Source: CAZAYP01 sp964489425 [NCBI: uncultured Verrucomicrobiota bacterium] | GTDB taxonomy: Bacteria > Verrucomicrobiota > Kiritimatiellia > RZYC01 | DNA length: 64,000 nt | Direction: 5' to 3' | Assembly (NCBI GenBank): GCA_964489425.1 | Contig: CAZAYP010000008.1 | Location: forward strand, 38,435-102,434 | Shown: positions 1 through 9,700 of the stretch, one piece after another | Layout: every line of letters starts with the position of its first letter | Numbering within the stretch: position 1 is the first letter of the stretch | Made by a program: the position numbers and the translations under genes | Notes under the pieces: model-generated | Database searches by the model: none | What the model saw: the letters and a program-made list of their open reading frames with translations, nothing else | Told to the model about the DNA's origin: nothing

Positions 1-1
1 C

Positions 2-862
2 TTGGCGCAGTTTGCCCGATTTACCTGGCCCGACACCCTTGCGCCATGGCCATGGAAAACCGCAGACCGGTTCTCGGGCCGCCGGTTCCTGGCGCACATC
101 CGCAAGGACGGCGGGTCCGCAACCACGGCCGCGCGCAAGCTGTCCGCGCTGCGCTCATTCTACAAGTTCCTGGTGCGGGAGGAGCAGGTGGCGGACAATC
201 CCTTTACCGGGCTGGCGCTGCCCAAAAAAGAAAAGTACCTGCCCCAGGTCTTGTCCGTGGAAGAAGTCACGCGCCTGGTCACCGCCCCGTTGTCCGCCCC
301 GAAACCCGCCGGGGCGGCGATCGACGCCTGGGCCCAGTATGCCGCCGCGCGGGACGCGGCGATCCTGGAGGTCTTGTACAGCACCGGGATGCGCCTGAAC
401 GAGCTGGTGACGCTGCGGGAGAACCAGGTCGACCAGTTGGCCAGCGTGGTCCGGGTGCTGGGCAAGGGCGGCAAGGAGCGCCTGTGCCCGCTGGGGGCGC
501 CAGCCACGCGGGCCTTGCAGGCCGTGCTGGAGCGGCGCGCGGCCCTCGGCCGCGATCTGGGCGGCGGCGCCACGGCGCGCGCCAAAGCCGGGATTTTCCT
601 CGGCTGCCGCGGCACCCGCCTGACCGGCCGGTCCATTGAGCGGATGCTGAAAAAGTACGCCATCCAGGCCGGGCTGAACCCGGCGATCACGCCCCACGTG
701 CTGCGCCACAGCTTTGCCACCCACCTGCTCGACAATGGCGCCGACCTGCGCAGCGTGCAGGAGTTGCTGGGCCACGCCAGCCTGTCCACGACCCAAATCT
801 ACACCCATATTTCCGTGGAACGCATGAAGGAAGTGTACCACCAGGCGCACCCCCGCGCATGA
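2..862 (+). CDS. xerC: XerC-type tyrosine recombinase, 5' truncated by window
   Basis: Site-specific tyrosine recombinase of the XerC/XerD type, expected to resolve chromosome dimers at dif. The end of the N-terminal SAM-like core-binding domain is visible (LSALRSFYKFL), followed by the full catalytic domain. Catalytic residues seen are Arg in YSTGMRLNEL, Lys in LGKGGKER, HVLRH (His-x-x-Arg), the LGHAS His, and the Tyr nucleophile in TTQIYTH. The VQELLGHA string and an AHPRA-like C-terminus favour XerC over XerD. Compared with the usual length of about 300 residues, some 25 N-terminal residues appear to be missing, so the true start lies left of position 1 and the TTG at 2 is not a real start. 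It lies 13 bp upstream of waaA on the same strand. Confidence 0.88.
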   Translation: MAQFARFTWPDTLAPWPWKTADRFSGRRFLAHIRKDGGSATTAARKLSALRSFYKFLVREEQVADNPFTGLALPKKEKYLPQVLSVEEVTRLVTAPLSAPKPAGAAIDAWAQYAAARDAAILEVLYSTGMRLNELVTLRENQVDQLASVVRVLGKGGKERLCPLGAPATRALQAVLERRAALGRDLGGGATARAKAGIFLGCRGTRLTGRSIERMLKKYAIQAGLNPAITPHVLRHSFATHLLDNGADLRSVQELLGHASLSTTQIYTHISVERMKEVYHQAHPRA

Positions 863-875
863 ACGCCGGCGGCTT

Positions 876-2171
876 ATGATCTGGGCTGTTTACAATATCC
901 TGTTCGTGATCGGGTTCGTGGCGCTGCTGCCGCGGTTCGTCTGGCGCATGGCCCGGCGCGGCGGGTACCGCCGGCATTTCCTGCAGCGGTTGGGTTGCTA
1001 CGCCGCGCCGGTGCGCCAGGCCCTGGGCTCCGGCGGATTCCTCTGGATCCAGGCGGTCAGCGTGGGGGAGATGTACGTCGCGTTCCGCCTGGTCGCGGAG
1101 ATCCGGGCCGTGCGGCCGGCGGCCCGCTTCGTCATCACCACCAACACCTCCACGGCGCATGCCGTGGCCGCCCGGCAGATCGACCCGCGCGACGTGCTGC
1201 TGTATTTCCCGCTCGATGTGCCCATGGTGGTGCGGCGCGTGCTGCGGCGCGTGCGGCCGGCGGCCATCCTGCTGGTGGAAAACGAGCTGTGGCCCAACCT
1301 GGTGCGCGTGGCTCACGCCCAGAACATCCCGGTGATGCTGGTAAACGGGCGGATTTCGGAGCATTCGTTCCGCGGGTACCGGCGCCTGGCGTTTTTTACG
1401 CGCCGCCTCCTGCCCATGGTCAGCGCGTTCTGCGCCCAGGGCCGGCAGGACGCCGAGCGGTTGATCAGCCTCGGGGCCCCGGCCGGGCGGGTGCGCGTTT
1501 TCCCCAGCGCCAAGTATGCCGTGATCCAGGCGGAGCCCGCCGGGGAGGCCCGGGCGGCCGATTACCTGCGGGCCCTCGGCATCGACGCCGACCGCGCCAT
1601 CCTATTGGGCGGATCCACGTGGCCCGGCGAGGAGGCGGCGCTGCTCGACAGCTACCGGGACTTGCGCGCGCAGTTCCCCGGCCTGTTCCTGGTGCTGATT
1701 CCGCGCCATGCCGAACGCAGCGCGGCGGTCCTCGCGGAAATCGAACAACGTGGCCTGAGCGTGTGGCGCAAGAGCGCGCCAGGCATGCCGGGCCAGGCGC
1801 CGGACGTGCTGCTGGTGGATACCACGGGCGAGATGCGCCACTTTTTCCCGCACGCGGCGGTCATCTTTATTGGCAAAAGCCTGACCCGGCACGGCGGGCA
1901 GAACATCATCGAGCCGGCGTTTTATCGCCAGGCCATCGTGGTCGGCCCGCACATGGAAAACTTCCCCGGGGTCATGGAGGATTTCCTGTCCGCGGACGCC
2001 CTGGTCCAAGTGGCGGACGCGCTCGCCCTGCGCGCGGCGCTCCGCGATTTGCTCGCCGATCCGGCGCGGCGCGCCGCCTATGGCGCGCGCGCCGGCGCCG
2101 TGGTCCAGGCGCGGGCCGGGGTCATGGCGGATACGGTCCGGCACCTGGCCCCCTGGCTGCCGGCCAACTGA
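876..2171 (+). CDS. waaA: 3-deoxy-D-manno-octulosonic acid (Kdo) transferase
   Basis: Transfers Kdo from CMP-Kdo to lipid A precursor at the cytoplasmic face of the inner membrane (LPS inner core). It is 431 residues, the normal family length. An N-terminal membrane anchor (about residues 1-22) is followed by a GT-B N-terminal domain with the family strings WIQAVSVGEM (catalytic Glu), ITTNTSTAHAVA and LLVENELWPN. The C-terminal half carries the GKSLTRHGGQNIIEPA sugar-nucleotide-binding region. It starts 13 bp after the recombinase stop. Its TGA is followed within a few bases by interspersed repeat copy A. Presence of this gene shows that the organism makes Kdo-containing LPS. Confidence 0.95.
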   Translation: MIWAVYNILFVIGFVALLPRFVWRMARRGGYRRHFLQRLGCYAAPVRQALGSGGFLWIQAVSVGEMYVAFRLVAEIRAVRPAARFVITTNTSTAHAVAARQIDPRDVLLYFPLDVPMVVRRVLRRVRPAAILLVENELWPNLVRVAHAQNIPVMLVNGRISEHSFRGYRRLAFFTRRLLPMVSAFCAQGRQDAERLISLGAPAGRVRVFPSAKYAVIQAEPAGEARAADYLRALGIDADRAILLGGSTWPGEEAALLDSYRDLRAQFPGLFLVLIPRHAERSAAVLAEIEQRGLSVWRKSAPGMPGQAPDVLLVDTTGEMRHFFPHAAVIFIGKSLTRHGGQNIIEPAFYRQAIVVGPHMENFPGVMEDFLSADALVQVADALALRAALRDLLADPARRAAYGARAGAVVQARAGVMADTVRHLAPWLPAN

Positions 2172-2172
2172 T

Positions 2173-2384
2173 CCTGGAAAGAGCAGATGAACTACGAAAC
2201 ACGCGAATCACGCGAATGAATCCCTTTGACTCTGCCCAACATGTACGGGCATGGATCGAATTCTCTTCCTTCACCCAACAGGTGAGCGATGTTATTCTCA
2301 ACTTGTTCGCCTGCTCCTCGTTCTGCAGCAACGAGTTTCGCGTTATTCGCGTGTTTCGTAGTTAATTCAAATGCTGAATTTAGG
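2173..2384 (+). repeat. Interspersed inverted-repeat element, copy A
   Basis: About 210 bp, one of three related copies (others at 26958-27168 and 39915-40123). The 27-nt arm at 2190-2216 begins AACTACGAAACACGCGAAT. It is matched with a single mismatch by the inverse arm at 2337-2363. Outside the arms are a GAAAGAGCAGATG flank on the left and a TGCTGAATTTAGG flank on the right. The element starts immediately after the waaA stop codon. The middle differs between copies by substitutions and small indels. It has no transposase, so it resembles a non-autonomous MITE- or ERIC-like element. Confidence 0.85.
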
Positions 2385-2421
2385 CTGAGGCCGCCCGGGC
2401 CTGGGCCCGGCCGGTCAAGGA

Positions 2422-2925
2422 TCAGGGGCGCATCTCGAACGGCGCGGCCGGCGCCGCCGGCCCGCCGGGCCCGAGGATGCGCTCGATGCGCGGGGCCAGT
2501 TCCATCATGATCTGCTGGTTGAGATCCATGGTTTTTTCCATGATCAGCGGGCTTTTCTGGACGTAGGCCCGGCCGAGCGGGGTCTTGAAAAATACGATCA
2601 GCCCGCGCATCTCGTCTAGCGTAAACGTCGCCGCGTAGATGGCCGCGAACCGGTCCTTGACCCTGTCCCAAGCCATCTCGGAGCTGATCAGCTCCATCAC
2701 CCGCTGCTGCTGATCCAGGGCCTGGATCTCGTCCGCCGAGGCGGGCTGGTACCGGATGAACTGGTCGAGGTGCATCTGCTTCATCATGTCCAGGGAGCTT
2801 TCCACGGTGGCGCGGACGTCCAGCGCCGCCAGCAGCTCCGCGGCCAGGGCCTGCGGGTCATCCGCGGGCGGGTCGCCGGCCACGGCCAAGCCAGCCAGCA
2901 ACAGCCAAACAGCAAGGGCGCGCAT
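2422..2925 (-). CDS. Secreted DUF2059-family protein
   Basis: A 167-residue protein with a cleavable signal peptide (MRALAVWLLLAGLAVAG) and a DUF2059-like helical domain. The domain is recognised by the pattern FTLDEMRGLIVFFKTPLGRA followed by a helix rich in Met and Gln (EKTMDLNQQIMMEL). Function is unknown; members of this family are exported proteins of Gram-negative bacteria. The C-terminus is a short Pro/Ala/Gly-rich tail. The upstream adenosine deaminase stops only 3 bp before this ATG, so the two are probably co-transcribed, although no shared function is evident. The family call is from memory of the motif, not from a search. Confidence 0.75.
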   Translation of the reverse strand: MRALAVWLLLAGLAVAGDPPADDPQALAAELLAALDVRATVESSLDMMKQMHLDQFIRYQPASADEIQALDQQQRVMELISSEMAWDRVKDRFAAIYAATFTLDEMRGLIVFFKTPLGRAYVQKSPLIMEKTMDLNQQIMMELAPRIERILGPGGPAAPAAPFEMRP

Positions 2926-2928
2926 GGC

Positions 2929-4173
2929 TCAGGCCCGCGGCTTCTCGAGTTCGCCGCGCGCGGCGAACTCTTTTTCGATCCGGTCGTACATGTCCAGCAC
3001 CTGGCGCACGTAAAACCGTTTCTCGTTGTAGCTGCCCGGGAAGAAGCTGCCCTTGAACCCGGCCACGACCAGGTTGCGCAACTGGCGCGGGCTGATCCCC
3101 AGGGCCTCGGTGACGCGCACGATCTCCTGGGTCACGCTGGTGTTGGACACCAGGCGGTTGTCGGTGCAGATGGTGACCGAGAGGTTGTGCTCGAGCATCT
3201 GGCGCAGCGGGTGGTGGCTGAGGTCTTGCAGTTGCGGGATGGTCTGGAGGTTGCTGGTCGGGCACACCTCAATGGCGATGCGCTGGCTGGCGATGTACTC
3301 CGAGAGGTACGAGACAAACGCCTCGGGCTGGTCAATCGCCGGGCTGCGGATCATGTCCGCGGCAAACAGGAACGTGCCATGGCCGATGCGGTTGGCGTAG
3401 CACTCGGTGATCGCCTGGAAGATGGATTCGGGGCCGTAGGCTTCGCCCGCGTGCACGGTCTTGCGGATGAAGTTGCGGTGCGCGTACTGGTACGCCTCGC
3501 GGTGGTCGATCGCCGGGTAGCCGGCCTCCTCGCCGGCCAGGTCAAAGCCCACGACCGGCAGCCCCCGCTCGTGGGCCAGGTGCACCGCCGACCGCGCCAG
3601 TTCCAGCGATGCCACGGCGAAGGTCTCCTTGCGCGGCGCGTAGGACATGGCCCGCAGCAGCTGCGCGTAGTAGGGCGACATGTACTGGTTGAAGCAGCGC
3701 ATGGCGCACAAGATCACGCCAAAATGAAAGGGAATGTCGCGGCCTTCCTTGACCGCGGCCGACGTGTTGTGGTCGTGGCGCGCGCGCTCCAGGCCGCGGC
3801 AGACTGCCTCGACGATGGTGGCCAGCTCCAGCTCCTCGTGGATGTGCAGCTGCGGGGCGTAGCGCACCTCGATGTAGCGGACGTTTTCGGCGATGCTGTC
3901 CTGCGCCAGCTCGCAGGCCACGCGCTCGAGGTTCTCGGCGCGGTTCATCACGCCGCAGGTGTAGGCAAACCCCTTGAGGTAGTCGGGCAGGTCCTGGTAC
4001 TGGTCCTTGAACACGGTTTCGTGCAGGCCGGCGGCCTCGTAGGATGGCAGCTTCACCTGTTCCTGTTTCGCCAGCTCGATCAGCGTCGGCAGGCGCAGCG
4101 ACCCGTCCAGGTGCACGTGCAGGTCGGTCTTGGGTATCCGGCGGATGAAATCGGCGGAGATCCTGTTGGTCAT
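2929..4173 (-). CDS. add: Adenosine deaminase family protein
   Basis: Amidohydrolase-fold enzyme expected to deaminate adenosine or deoxyadenosine to the inosine form. Zinc ligands His19 and His21 lie in TDLHVHLDGS. HAGE is at 241-244 (zinc His and catalytic Glu), the RIGHG His is at 265, EVCPTSN is at about 302-308, and the zinc Asp338 is in ICTDN. The usual TDD motif here reads TDN, so the second Asp is Asn339; this may mark a subfamily or an altered substrate. At 414 residues it is longer than the roughly 340 of classical Add. I chose the ATG at 4173 because an AGAGGA Shine-Dalgarno sequence lies upstream and because the family N-terminus fits. The open frame continues to 4242 without such a site. 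Confidence 0.85.
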   Translation of the reverse strand: MTNRISADFIRRIPKTDLHVHLDGSLRLPTLIELAKQEQVKLPSYEAAGLHETVFKDQYQDLPDYLKGFAYTCGVMNRAENLERVACELAQDSIAENVRYIEVRYAPQLHIHEELELATIVEAVCRGLERARHDHNTSAAVKEGRDIPFHFGVILCAMRCFNQYMSPYYAQLLRAMSYAPRKETFAVASLELARSAVHLAHERGLPVVGFDLAGEEAGYPAIDHREAYQYAHRNFIRKTVHAGEAYGPESIFQAITECYANRIGHGTFLFAADMIRSPAIDQPEAFVSYLSEYIASQRIAIEVCPTSNLQTIPQLQDLSHHPLRQMLEHNLSVTICTDNRLVSNTSVTQEIVRVTEALGISPRQLRNLVVAGFKGSFFPGSYNEKRFYVRQVLDMYDRIEKEFAARGELEKPRA

Positions 4174-4276
4174 GGCTGGTCCTCTTTCATTGAGCGTTGT
4201 TGTTTTGCCACGGCAGCTTAGCCGCGGCCCGCCGGGCAGCACAAGTTTTTTTATTTTTTCCCGGCCGGCGGCAGGC

Positions 4277-5305
4277 TCAGCCGCCGGGGAGGCCGGCGCG
4301 AATGTCGATCACCGTGGCCGGGCCGGCTTGCGGGCTGACCGTGAAGGCCGGCAGGGCCGCCGGGACCAGCAGCGTGCTCCCCGCGGGGCAGGCCGTCGCG
4401 CCGCCCGGCCAGGTCACCTCCACGCGGCCGGCGCTAACGAACAAAATGGCGAAGGAGTCTCCCGGGCCGCGCGCCTGCCACGGCATCGCCAGCACGCGCT
4501 GCTGGATGCGGAACCACGTGTTGTTGATGATCGGGACGACCGTGTGGCCATCCTTCTTGAGCGGCGGCCCAAGCGGGATGCGCGGGTCGCGGGTGTCGTC
4601 CCACGCCATGACCTGGCGCGCCTGGGCGACGTGCAGCGGCCGCGGGTGCCCGTCAGGGTCAAGGCGGCCCCAGTCGTGGATGCGGTAGGTGGTGTCGGAG
4701 TTCTGCTGCACTTCGAGCACCAGGCACCCGGCGTCCAGGGCGTGCACGCGCCCGCCGGGGATGAACACCACGTCGCCGGTGTGCACCGGCCAGGTGGCAA
4801 TCATGGCTTCGTAATCGACGCTGGTCCGGGCGCGGTCAAAGTCCGCGGGTGTCACCCCGGGGCGCAGGCCGGTCCAGACGCGCGCGCCGGGCGCGGCGCG
4901 CAGGATGTACCACAGCTCGGTTTTCGGCTCGCCACCAAAGCGCCGGGCCGCGGCATCGTCGGGATGCACCTGCAGGCTCAGGCGCTGATGGGCGTCAAGG
5001 ATCTTCACCAGCAGCGGGAAGGTGTCGCCCGGTACGGCCGAGCCCAGCAGGGCCGGGCCCCAGGCGGCCAGCATCTCGTGCAACGAGTGCCCGGCCCAAG
5101 GGCCGTCCAGCACGACGCTCTCGCCCTCGGAGCGGTCGGTCACCTCCCACGACTCGGCGTAGAGCCCCGGCGGCGCGGCGCGCTGGAAGTAGCGCCGGAT
5201 GTTGTCCCCGCCCCAGATGTAGTTCTTGTACACCGGGTTGAACCGCAGCGGGTACAGGTCGGCCGGTAAAGGCGTCCGCGTGTTTCCCATGTTGTCATTT
5301 TTCAT
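4277..5305 (-). CDS. manA: Mannose-6-phosphate isomerase, class I
   Basis: Interconverts fructose-6-phosphate and mannose-6-phosphate, feeding GDP-mannose and surface polysaccharide synthesis. It is 342 residues, the short bacterial type. A cupin metal site is visible: QVHPDD (two metal ligands with the Gln/His), a Glu in GGEPKTELWYI, and the later His in IPGGRVHALDAG. RIHDWGR matches the family active-site arginine region. The N-terminus has the typical NPVYKNYIWGG. Two in-frame ATGs, at 5305 and 5290, are possible; I use the upstream one because a promoter-like pair lies just behind it. Divergent from the ApgM-like gene, with a 66-bp intergenic region. Long open frames running through the neighbour on this strand are shadows. 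Confidence 0.93.
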   Translation of the reverse strand: MKNDNMGNTRTPLPADLYPLRFNPVYKNYIWGGDNIRRYFQRAAPPGLYAESWEVTDRSEGESVVLDGPWAGHSLHEMLAAWGPALLGSAVPGDTFPLLVKILDAHQRLSLQVHPDDAAARRFGGEPKTELWYILRAAPGARVWTGLRPGVTPADFDRARTSVDYEAMIATWPVHTGDVVFIPGGRVHALDAGCLVLEVQQNSDTTYRIHDWGRLDPDGHPRPLHVAQARQVMAWDDTRDPRIPLGPPLKKDGHTVVPIINNTWFRIQQRVLAMPWQARGPGDSFAILFVSAGRVEVTWPGGATACPAGSTLLVPAALPAFTVSPQAGPATVIDIRAGLPGG

Positions 5306-5315
5306 GGTTCGCGGT

Positions 5316-5343
5316 AGCATAGCGTTTTGTATCGTTTGAGCAA
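5316..5343 (-). promoter_or_regulatory. Candidate sigma70-type promoter for manA
   Basis: On the minus strand TTGCTC (5338-5343) and TATGCT (5316-5321) are separated by 16 bp and end 10 bp before the manA ATG. Only the hexamers and spacing support this; the leader would be very short. Confidence 0.4.
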
Positions 5344-5371
5344 GCATACAACCGCAAGGGATGCAGAAGTC

Positions 5372-6571
5372 ATGAGAAAGATGGTGGTTTTGGTGGGCGA
5401 CGGCATGGGCGATTACCCCGATCCCGCGCACGGCAACACCACGCCGCTGCAACGGGCCCGCATCCCCACGATCCGCCGGATCGCCGCCGCCGGCCGCCGC
5501 CTGCTGGTGGACACCGTGCCCGCGGGGCTGGAACCGGGCAGCGACATCGCCAACCTGAGCCTGCTGGGCTACAACCCGGCCCTCTACTATACCGGCCGCG
5601 CGCCGATCGAGGCCGTGGGCGCCGGCCTGCCGCTGGCCGCCGACGATGTCGCCTTCCGCTGCAACCTGGTCACCGTGGCCGGGGGCCGGATGGACGACTA
5701 TTCCGCCGGCCACATCACCACCCCCGAGGGCCGCGACCTGGTCGCGGCCGTGGACGCGCAGCTCGGCCGGCCCGGCTGCCGGTTTCACCCCGGGGTCAGT
5801 TACCGGCACCTGCTGATCTGGAGCAACGGGCCGCTGGCGGTCAAGACCATCCCGCCGCACGAGTTCTCCGGCAAGCCCGTGGCGGAGCACCAGCCCGCCG
5901 GCGAGCGGCAGGCCGAGGTGCGCGCCCTCATGGACCAGTCGATCCCCATCCTGGCCAGTCACCCCGTCAACCGCGCGCGCTTGCAGCAAGGCGCCAAGCC
6001 CGCCACCCAGATCTGGCTCTGGGGCCAGGGCCGGCGCATGGAACTGCCGACCTACGCCCAGCAGTACGGCCTGGGCGGCGGGGTGATCTCCGCCGTGGAC
6101 CTGGTGCGCGGCCTGGGCCTGCTGGCCGGCCTGCAGGCGCCCAGGGTCCCCGGCGCCACCGGGTTCCTGGACACCAACTACGCCGGCAAGGTGGACGCCG
6201 CGCTCCGCATCCTGGAACAGGACCATTTCGTGTATGTGCACATCGAGGCCCCGGACGAGTGCGGCCACATGGGCGACGCGGTAAAAAAAGTGCAGGCCAT
6301 GGAGGCGTTCGACGAGCGCGTCGTGGCCCCCATCTGGATGGCCCTGGAAGCGGCCGGCCAGCCCTACCGCCTGGTGATCTGCACCGATCACCGCACCCCG
6401 GTCCGGGTGCGCGGCCACACCCGCGAGCCCGTGCCCATGGCGATCCTCGACGGACCGGTCGGCCCGGCGACCGCCGAGCAACCGTTTGACGAGCTGGTCA
6501 ACAGCGGCCGGGCCCAGGGCCTGGCCTACGAGATCCTCAACGATCTTCTGCGCGACGCCGCGCGGGCGTGA
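5372..6571 (+). CDS. Cofactor-independent phosphoglycerate mutase, ApgM-like
   Basis: Alkaline-phosphatase superfamily enzyme of the archaeal-type 2,3-bisphosphoglycerate-independent mutase group, expected to interconvert 3- and 2-phosphoglycerate. Metal and family motifs seen are VLVGDGMGDYP at the N-terminus, GSDIANLSLLGYNP, IEAPDECGHMGD, and TDHRTPVRVRGHTREPVP at the second metal site. It is 399 residues from the ATG at 5372. The frame extends to 5327, but the family begins directly at this core. A closely related group has been proposed to be homoserine kinases, and no threonine gene is nearby to support that, so the mutase call is only preferred. A strong terminator hairpin overlaps the stop codon. 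Confidence 0.8.
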   Translation: MRKMVVLVGDGMGDYPDPAHGNTTPLQRARIPTIRRIAAAGRRLLVDTVPAGLEPGSDIANLSLLGYNPALYYTGRAPIEAVGAGLPLAADDVAFRCNLVTVAGGRMDDYSAGHITTPEGRDLVAAVDAQLGRPGCRFHPGVSYRHLLIWSNGPLAVKTIPPHEFSGKPVAEHQPAGERQAEVRALMDQSIPILASHPVNRARLQQGAKPATQIWLWGQGRRMELPTYAQQYGLGGGVISAVDLVRGLGLLAGLQAPRVPGATGFLDTNYAGKVDAALRILEQDHFVYVHIEAPDECGHMGDAVKKVQAMEAFDERVVAPIWMALEAAGQPYRLVICTDHRTPVRVRGHTREPVPMAILDGPVGPATAEQPFDELVNSGRAQGLAYEILNDLLRDAARA

Positions 6572-6591
6572 TGGCCGCGGCGGCGTTTTTT
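6555..6591 (+). terminator. Rho-independent terminator after the ApgM-like gene
   Basis: ACGCCGCGCGG (6555-6565) pairs with CCGC (6575-6578) and GCGGCGT (6580-6586), with one bulged G. A run of five further T follows to 6591. It overlaps the last codons and stop of the upstream gene. Confidence 0.7.
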
Positions 6592-6607
6592 GTCGGTGCT
6601 TTTGTCA

Positions 6608-6635
6608 TTGAGTTGGTTCCCGATCAGTTTATAAT
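6608..6635 (+). promoter_or_regulatory. Sigma70-type promoter for the C25 protease gene
   Basis: TTGAGT (6608-6613), a 16-bp spacer, then a consensus TATAAT (6630-6635), placed between the terminator and the gene start at 6707. This leaves a leader of about 65 bp. Confidence 0.65.
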
Positions 6636-6706
6636 TCGCGCTTGAATGCCGCGGGCGTGATCCAAACTCTGTTGGAGCCTGCGGCCGCAGGAAAGGGAGG
6701 GGCCCG

Positions 6707-9700
6707 ATGCGCAAATGTAATCTCTGGTTGGATGCTGCCGTCCTCACGCTCATCGCCACGGTGGCCTCCGGCCAGGAATGGGAGCGTGACTGGAGCCGGA
6801 TCTGGGGATCGCCCATGGGCGACTACGGGTACGCGGTGGCCGCGCACACCAACGGCGACTTCTACGTGGCCGGATTCACCTGGGACGCGTTCGATGGCCA
6901 AACCAACCAGGGCGTGTGCAACGCGTTCCTGACCCGCTACACGGCGGCCGGGGCCAAAGCCTGGTCCCGTATCTGGGGTGCGCCGGACACGACCTACGCT
7001 TACGCCGTGGCCGTGGATTCCACGGGTGCGGTGTACGTGGCCGGCCAGACCCAATCGGGATTTGACGGCCAGCAGGCCGTGGGCCAGGCCGACCTGTTTC
7101 TCTCCAAGTTCTCCGTCGCTGGCCAGCGGGAATGGACGCGCATCTGGGGATCGGTGCTGGAAGATGGCGCCTGCGGGGTGGCCGCGGACACTGCCGGCGG
7201 GGTCTACGTGTGCGGCTATTGCAGCAGCAACTTTGACGGCCAGGCCAGCGTGGGGCAGCGTGACGTGTTTTTCAGCAAGTTCCAGGCTGACGGCACGCGC
7301 GCTTACAGCCGGATCTGGGGCTCGCCGTTGGAAGATTGCGGCCAGGGGATCGGCGTGGATCCCCAGGGCGGCGTGTACGTGGCCGGCTACGCTTACGCCG
7401 CGTTTGATCAGGAGCCTTTTTCAGGCACCATGGACGCCTTTCTGACCCGGCACGGCGCCGGCGGGACGCGGGAGTGGACGCGGATGTGGGGGTCCTCCGG
7501 CCAGGACCAGGCCATGGGCGTGGCGGTGGACACGGCCGGCCGCGTATACGTGGCCGGCTACGGCGGCCCCTTTGGCGACCAGCCCAAGGTGGGCGAGCCG
7601 GATCCGTTTTTGTGCCGCTACGACCACCAGGGCACCTGCCGGTGGGCGCGCATCTGGGGATCGCCGGCGGCTGACTCCGGGCTGGGCGTGGCCGTGGCCG
7701 GCACCAACGCGGTGTATGTCACCGGCATGGCCGGCGGCGCGGACTTCGACGGCCAGACCAACGTGGAGGCGTCGATATTCGTGACGGCCTTTGACGCGGC
7801 CGGGACCAACCGCTGGAGCCGGCGCTGGGGTGCGCTCAACGCCTCCGGGCAGGGCGTGGCCGCCCTGATCGACGCCGGCGGCCGCCCGCAGGCCCTGTGC
7901 GTGGCCGGGTTCACATCCGGCGGGTTCGACGGCCAGACCAACACGGGCCAGGTGGACGCCTTCCTGTCGCACTGGGGGCCGCAAGCCTGCCTGCGGTTCA
8001 CGGACGGTCCCCGGGCCACCAACATCGCCGCCACCCAGGCCACGATCCGCTGGCAGACGGATCGGCCGGGCGACAGCGAGGTGCGCTACGGGGTCAAGGC
8101 CTTTGACTACACCTGGACCGCCAGCGACAGCCAGTGGACCACCAACCATGCGGTGCCGTTGACGAACCTGACGGCCTCGACCACGTATCATTTCATTTCG
8201 ATTTCGCGCGCCAACGCGGGCTGTGCCGCCACCAGCTCACCGGCGTATTTCACGACCGCGGCCGGCGGCGGCGGGGCGCCGACGGCGACCAACCTCACGT
8301 TGGACGGCGGGTTCGCGTTTCCCATGGACCTGGCCCTGGAGACCAGCGGCGAGGTGGAGCGGGTGATGTACTATTTTGACGGCCGCCACATCTTCACGTC
8401 GTTCTCGCCGCCCTTCAACGGGGAACTGGACCCGCGGATGCTGGACCTGGACATGGCGGCGCTGCGCGGCCGACACCAGGTGCGGGCGGTGATTTACGGC
8501 GCCGACGGCAGCGTGCGGGAATGCGTGACGGATTTGGATTACCTGGACGACTGCGGCTCCACCATGGACGTGGAGTTCGTGTACCCGGAACACGGGCTGA
8601 CGGTCTACACCACCGGCACCGTGGCGCAGGCCTCGAACGTCTGCGTGACGGTGTTTGCCCGCGAGCGCCTGACGCCGCCGGAGCGGGACAAGAGCTTTGA
8701 CGGCCTGGGGCCGCGGGATCCGTTTCCGGGGCTGGTGCGCTATGGCCCGGTGGCGCGGATCGACTTCGAGGTGGACGGCGTGCCGACCGGGCAGATCGCG
8801 GGCCGCGACCCGGAGGATCCCTACACCTGGCACCGCTGGTACAACCTGCGCGATCTGGCCCTGGGGCGCCACCGGCTCACGGCGCGGGCGTACACGAGCA
8901 ATGACTGCGTCTGGAGCGACGTGGTCTACGTCAACGTGGAAAACTTCAATGCGCAGATCCTGGCCTTGCGCAGCGTGTACCGGATGACCAACTATTTCCT
9001 GGTCCAATGGCAACTGCGCAACCGCGGCGACGGGCCGGCGGTGTTGCGGTCGTTTCGCGAGGAAATGACCGGGTTCCAGCCCACGCGGCTGGCGTCGCCG
9101 TGGCCGTCGACCACCAACTACAGCTTCTCCCTCGAAACGCAGCGCAACTCGGTGGCGCTGGCGTTTCCCGAGACGGCGACGCTGGCGGCCGGGGCCACGG
9201 GCATCATTTCGTACTGCGTGGTGCCGTACCTGACCATGGGGCCGGCGACCTATGGCATTGGCGGGGCCGGCGGGCAGATCGTGTACCACGCCCTGGGCGG
9301 CTCGAATGTCACCCTGGCCTGCTCCAACGAGGCCCGCTGGGTGACCCGCCCGGGTTCCGTGGTGCCCTGGGCGCTGAGCGATGCCGTGCGCGGCGCCATC
9401 GCCACCTCGGACTACATCCTGGTCACCAATCCCCTGAACCTGCTGGGCTTTTATGGCAACAACGCTAATGACGTCATGGCCAAAATGGCCGAGCTGGCCA
9501 CCCGACGCCTCGGGGTGCTGGGGTACTTCTACTATAACCAGCCGCTGCCCACCGTGTATGCCCCCGGCAACTTGTTCGCCACGGGCGACACGCTCAACGA
9601 TTGGCGCGATGAACTGGTGGTGGGCGACATGGACGAGGGCTGGGTCCGCGTTTATGACAGCAGCGTGGAGGTGATCATTTCGTCCAACATCGTCCCGTTC

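Noticed and set aside
4264-4287. GC hairpin (CCGGCGGC / GCCGCCGG) at the end of manA
   Set aside because: In the manA reading direction it is followed by A-rich, not T-rich, sequence, so it is not a canonical terminator.
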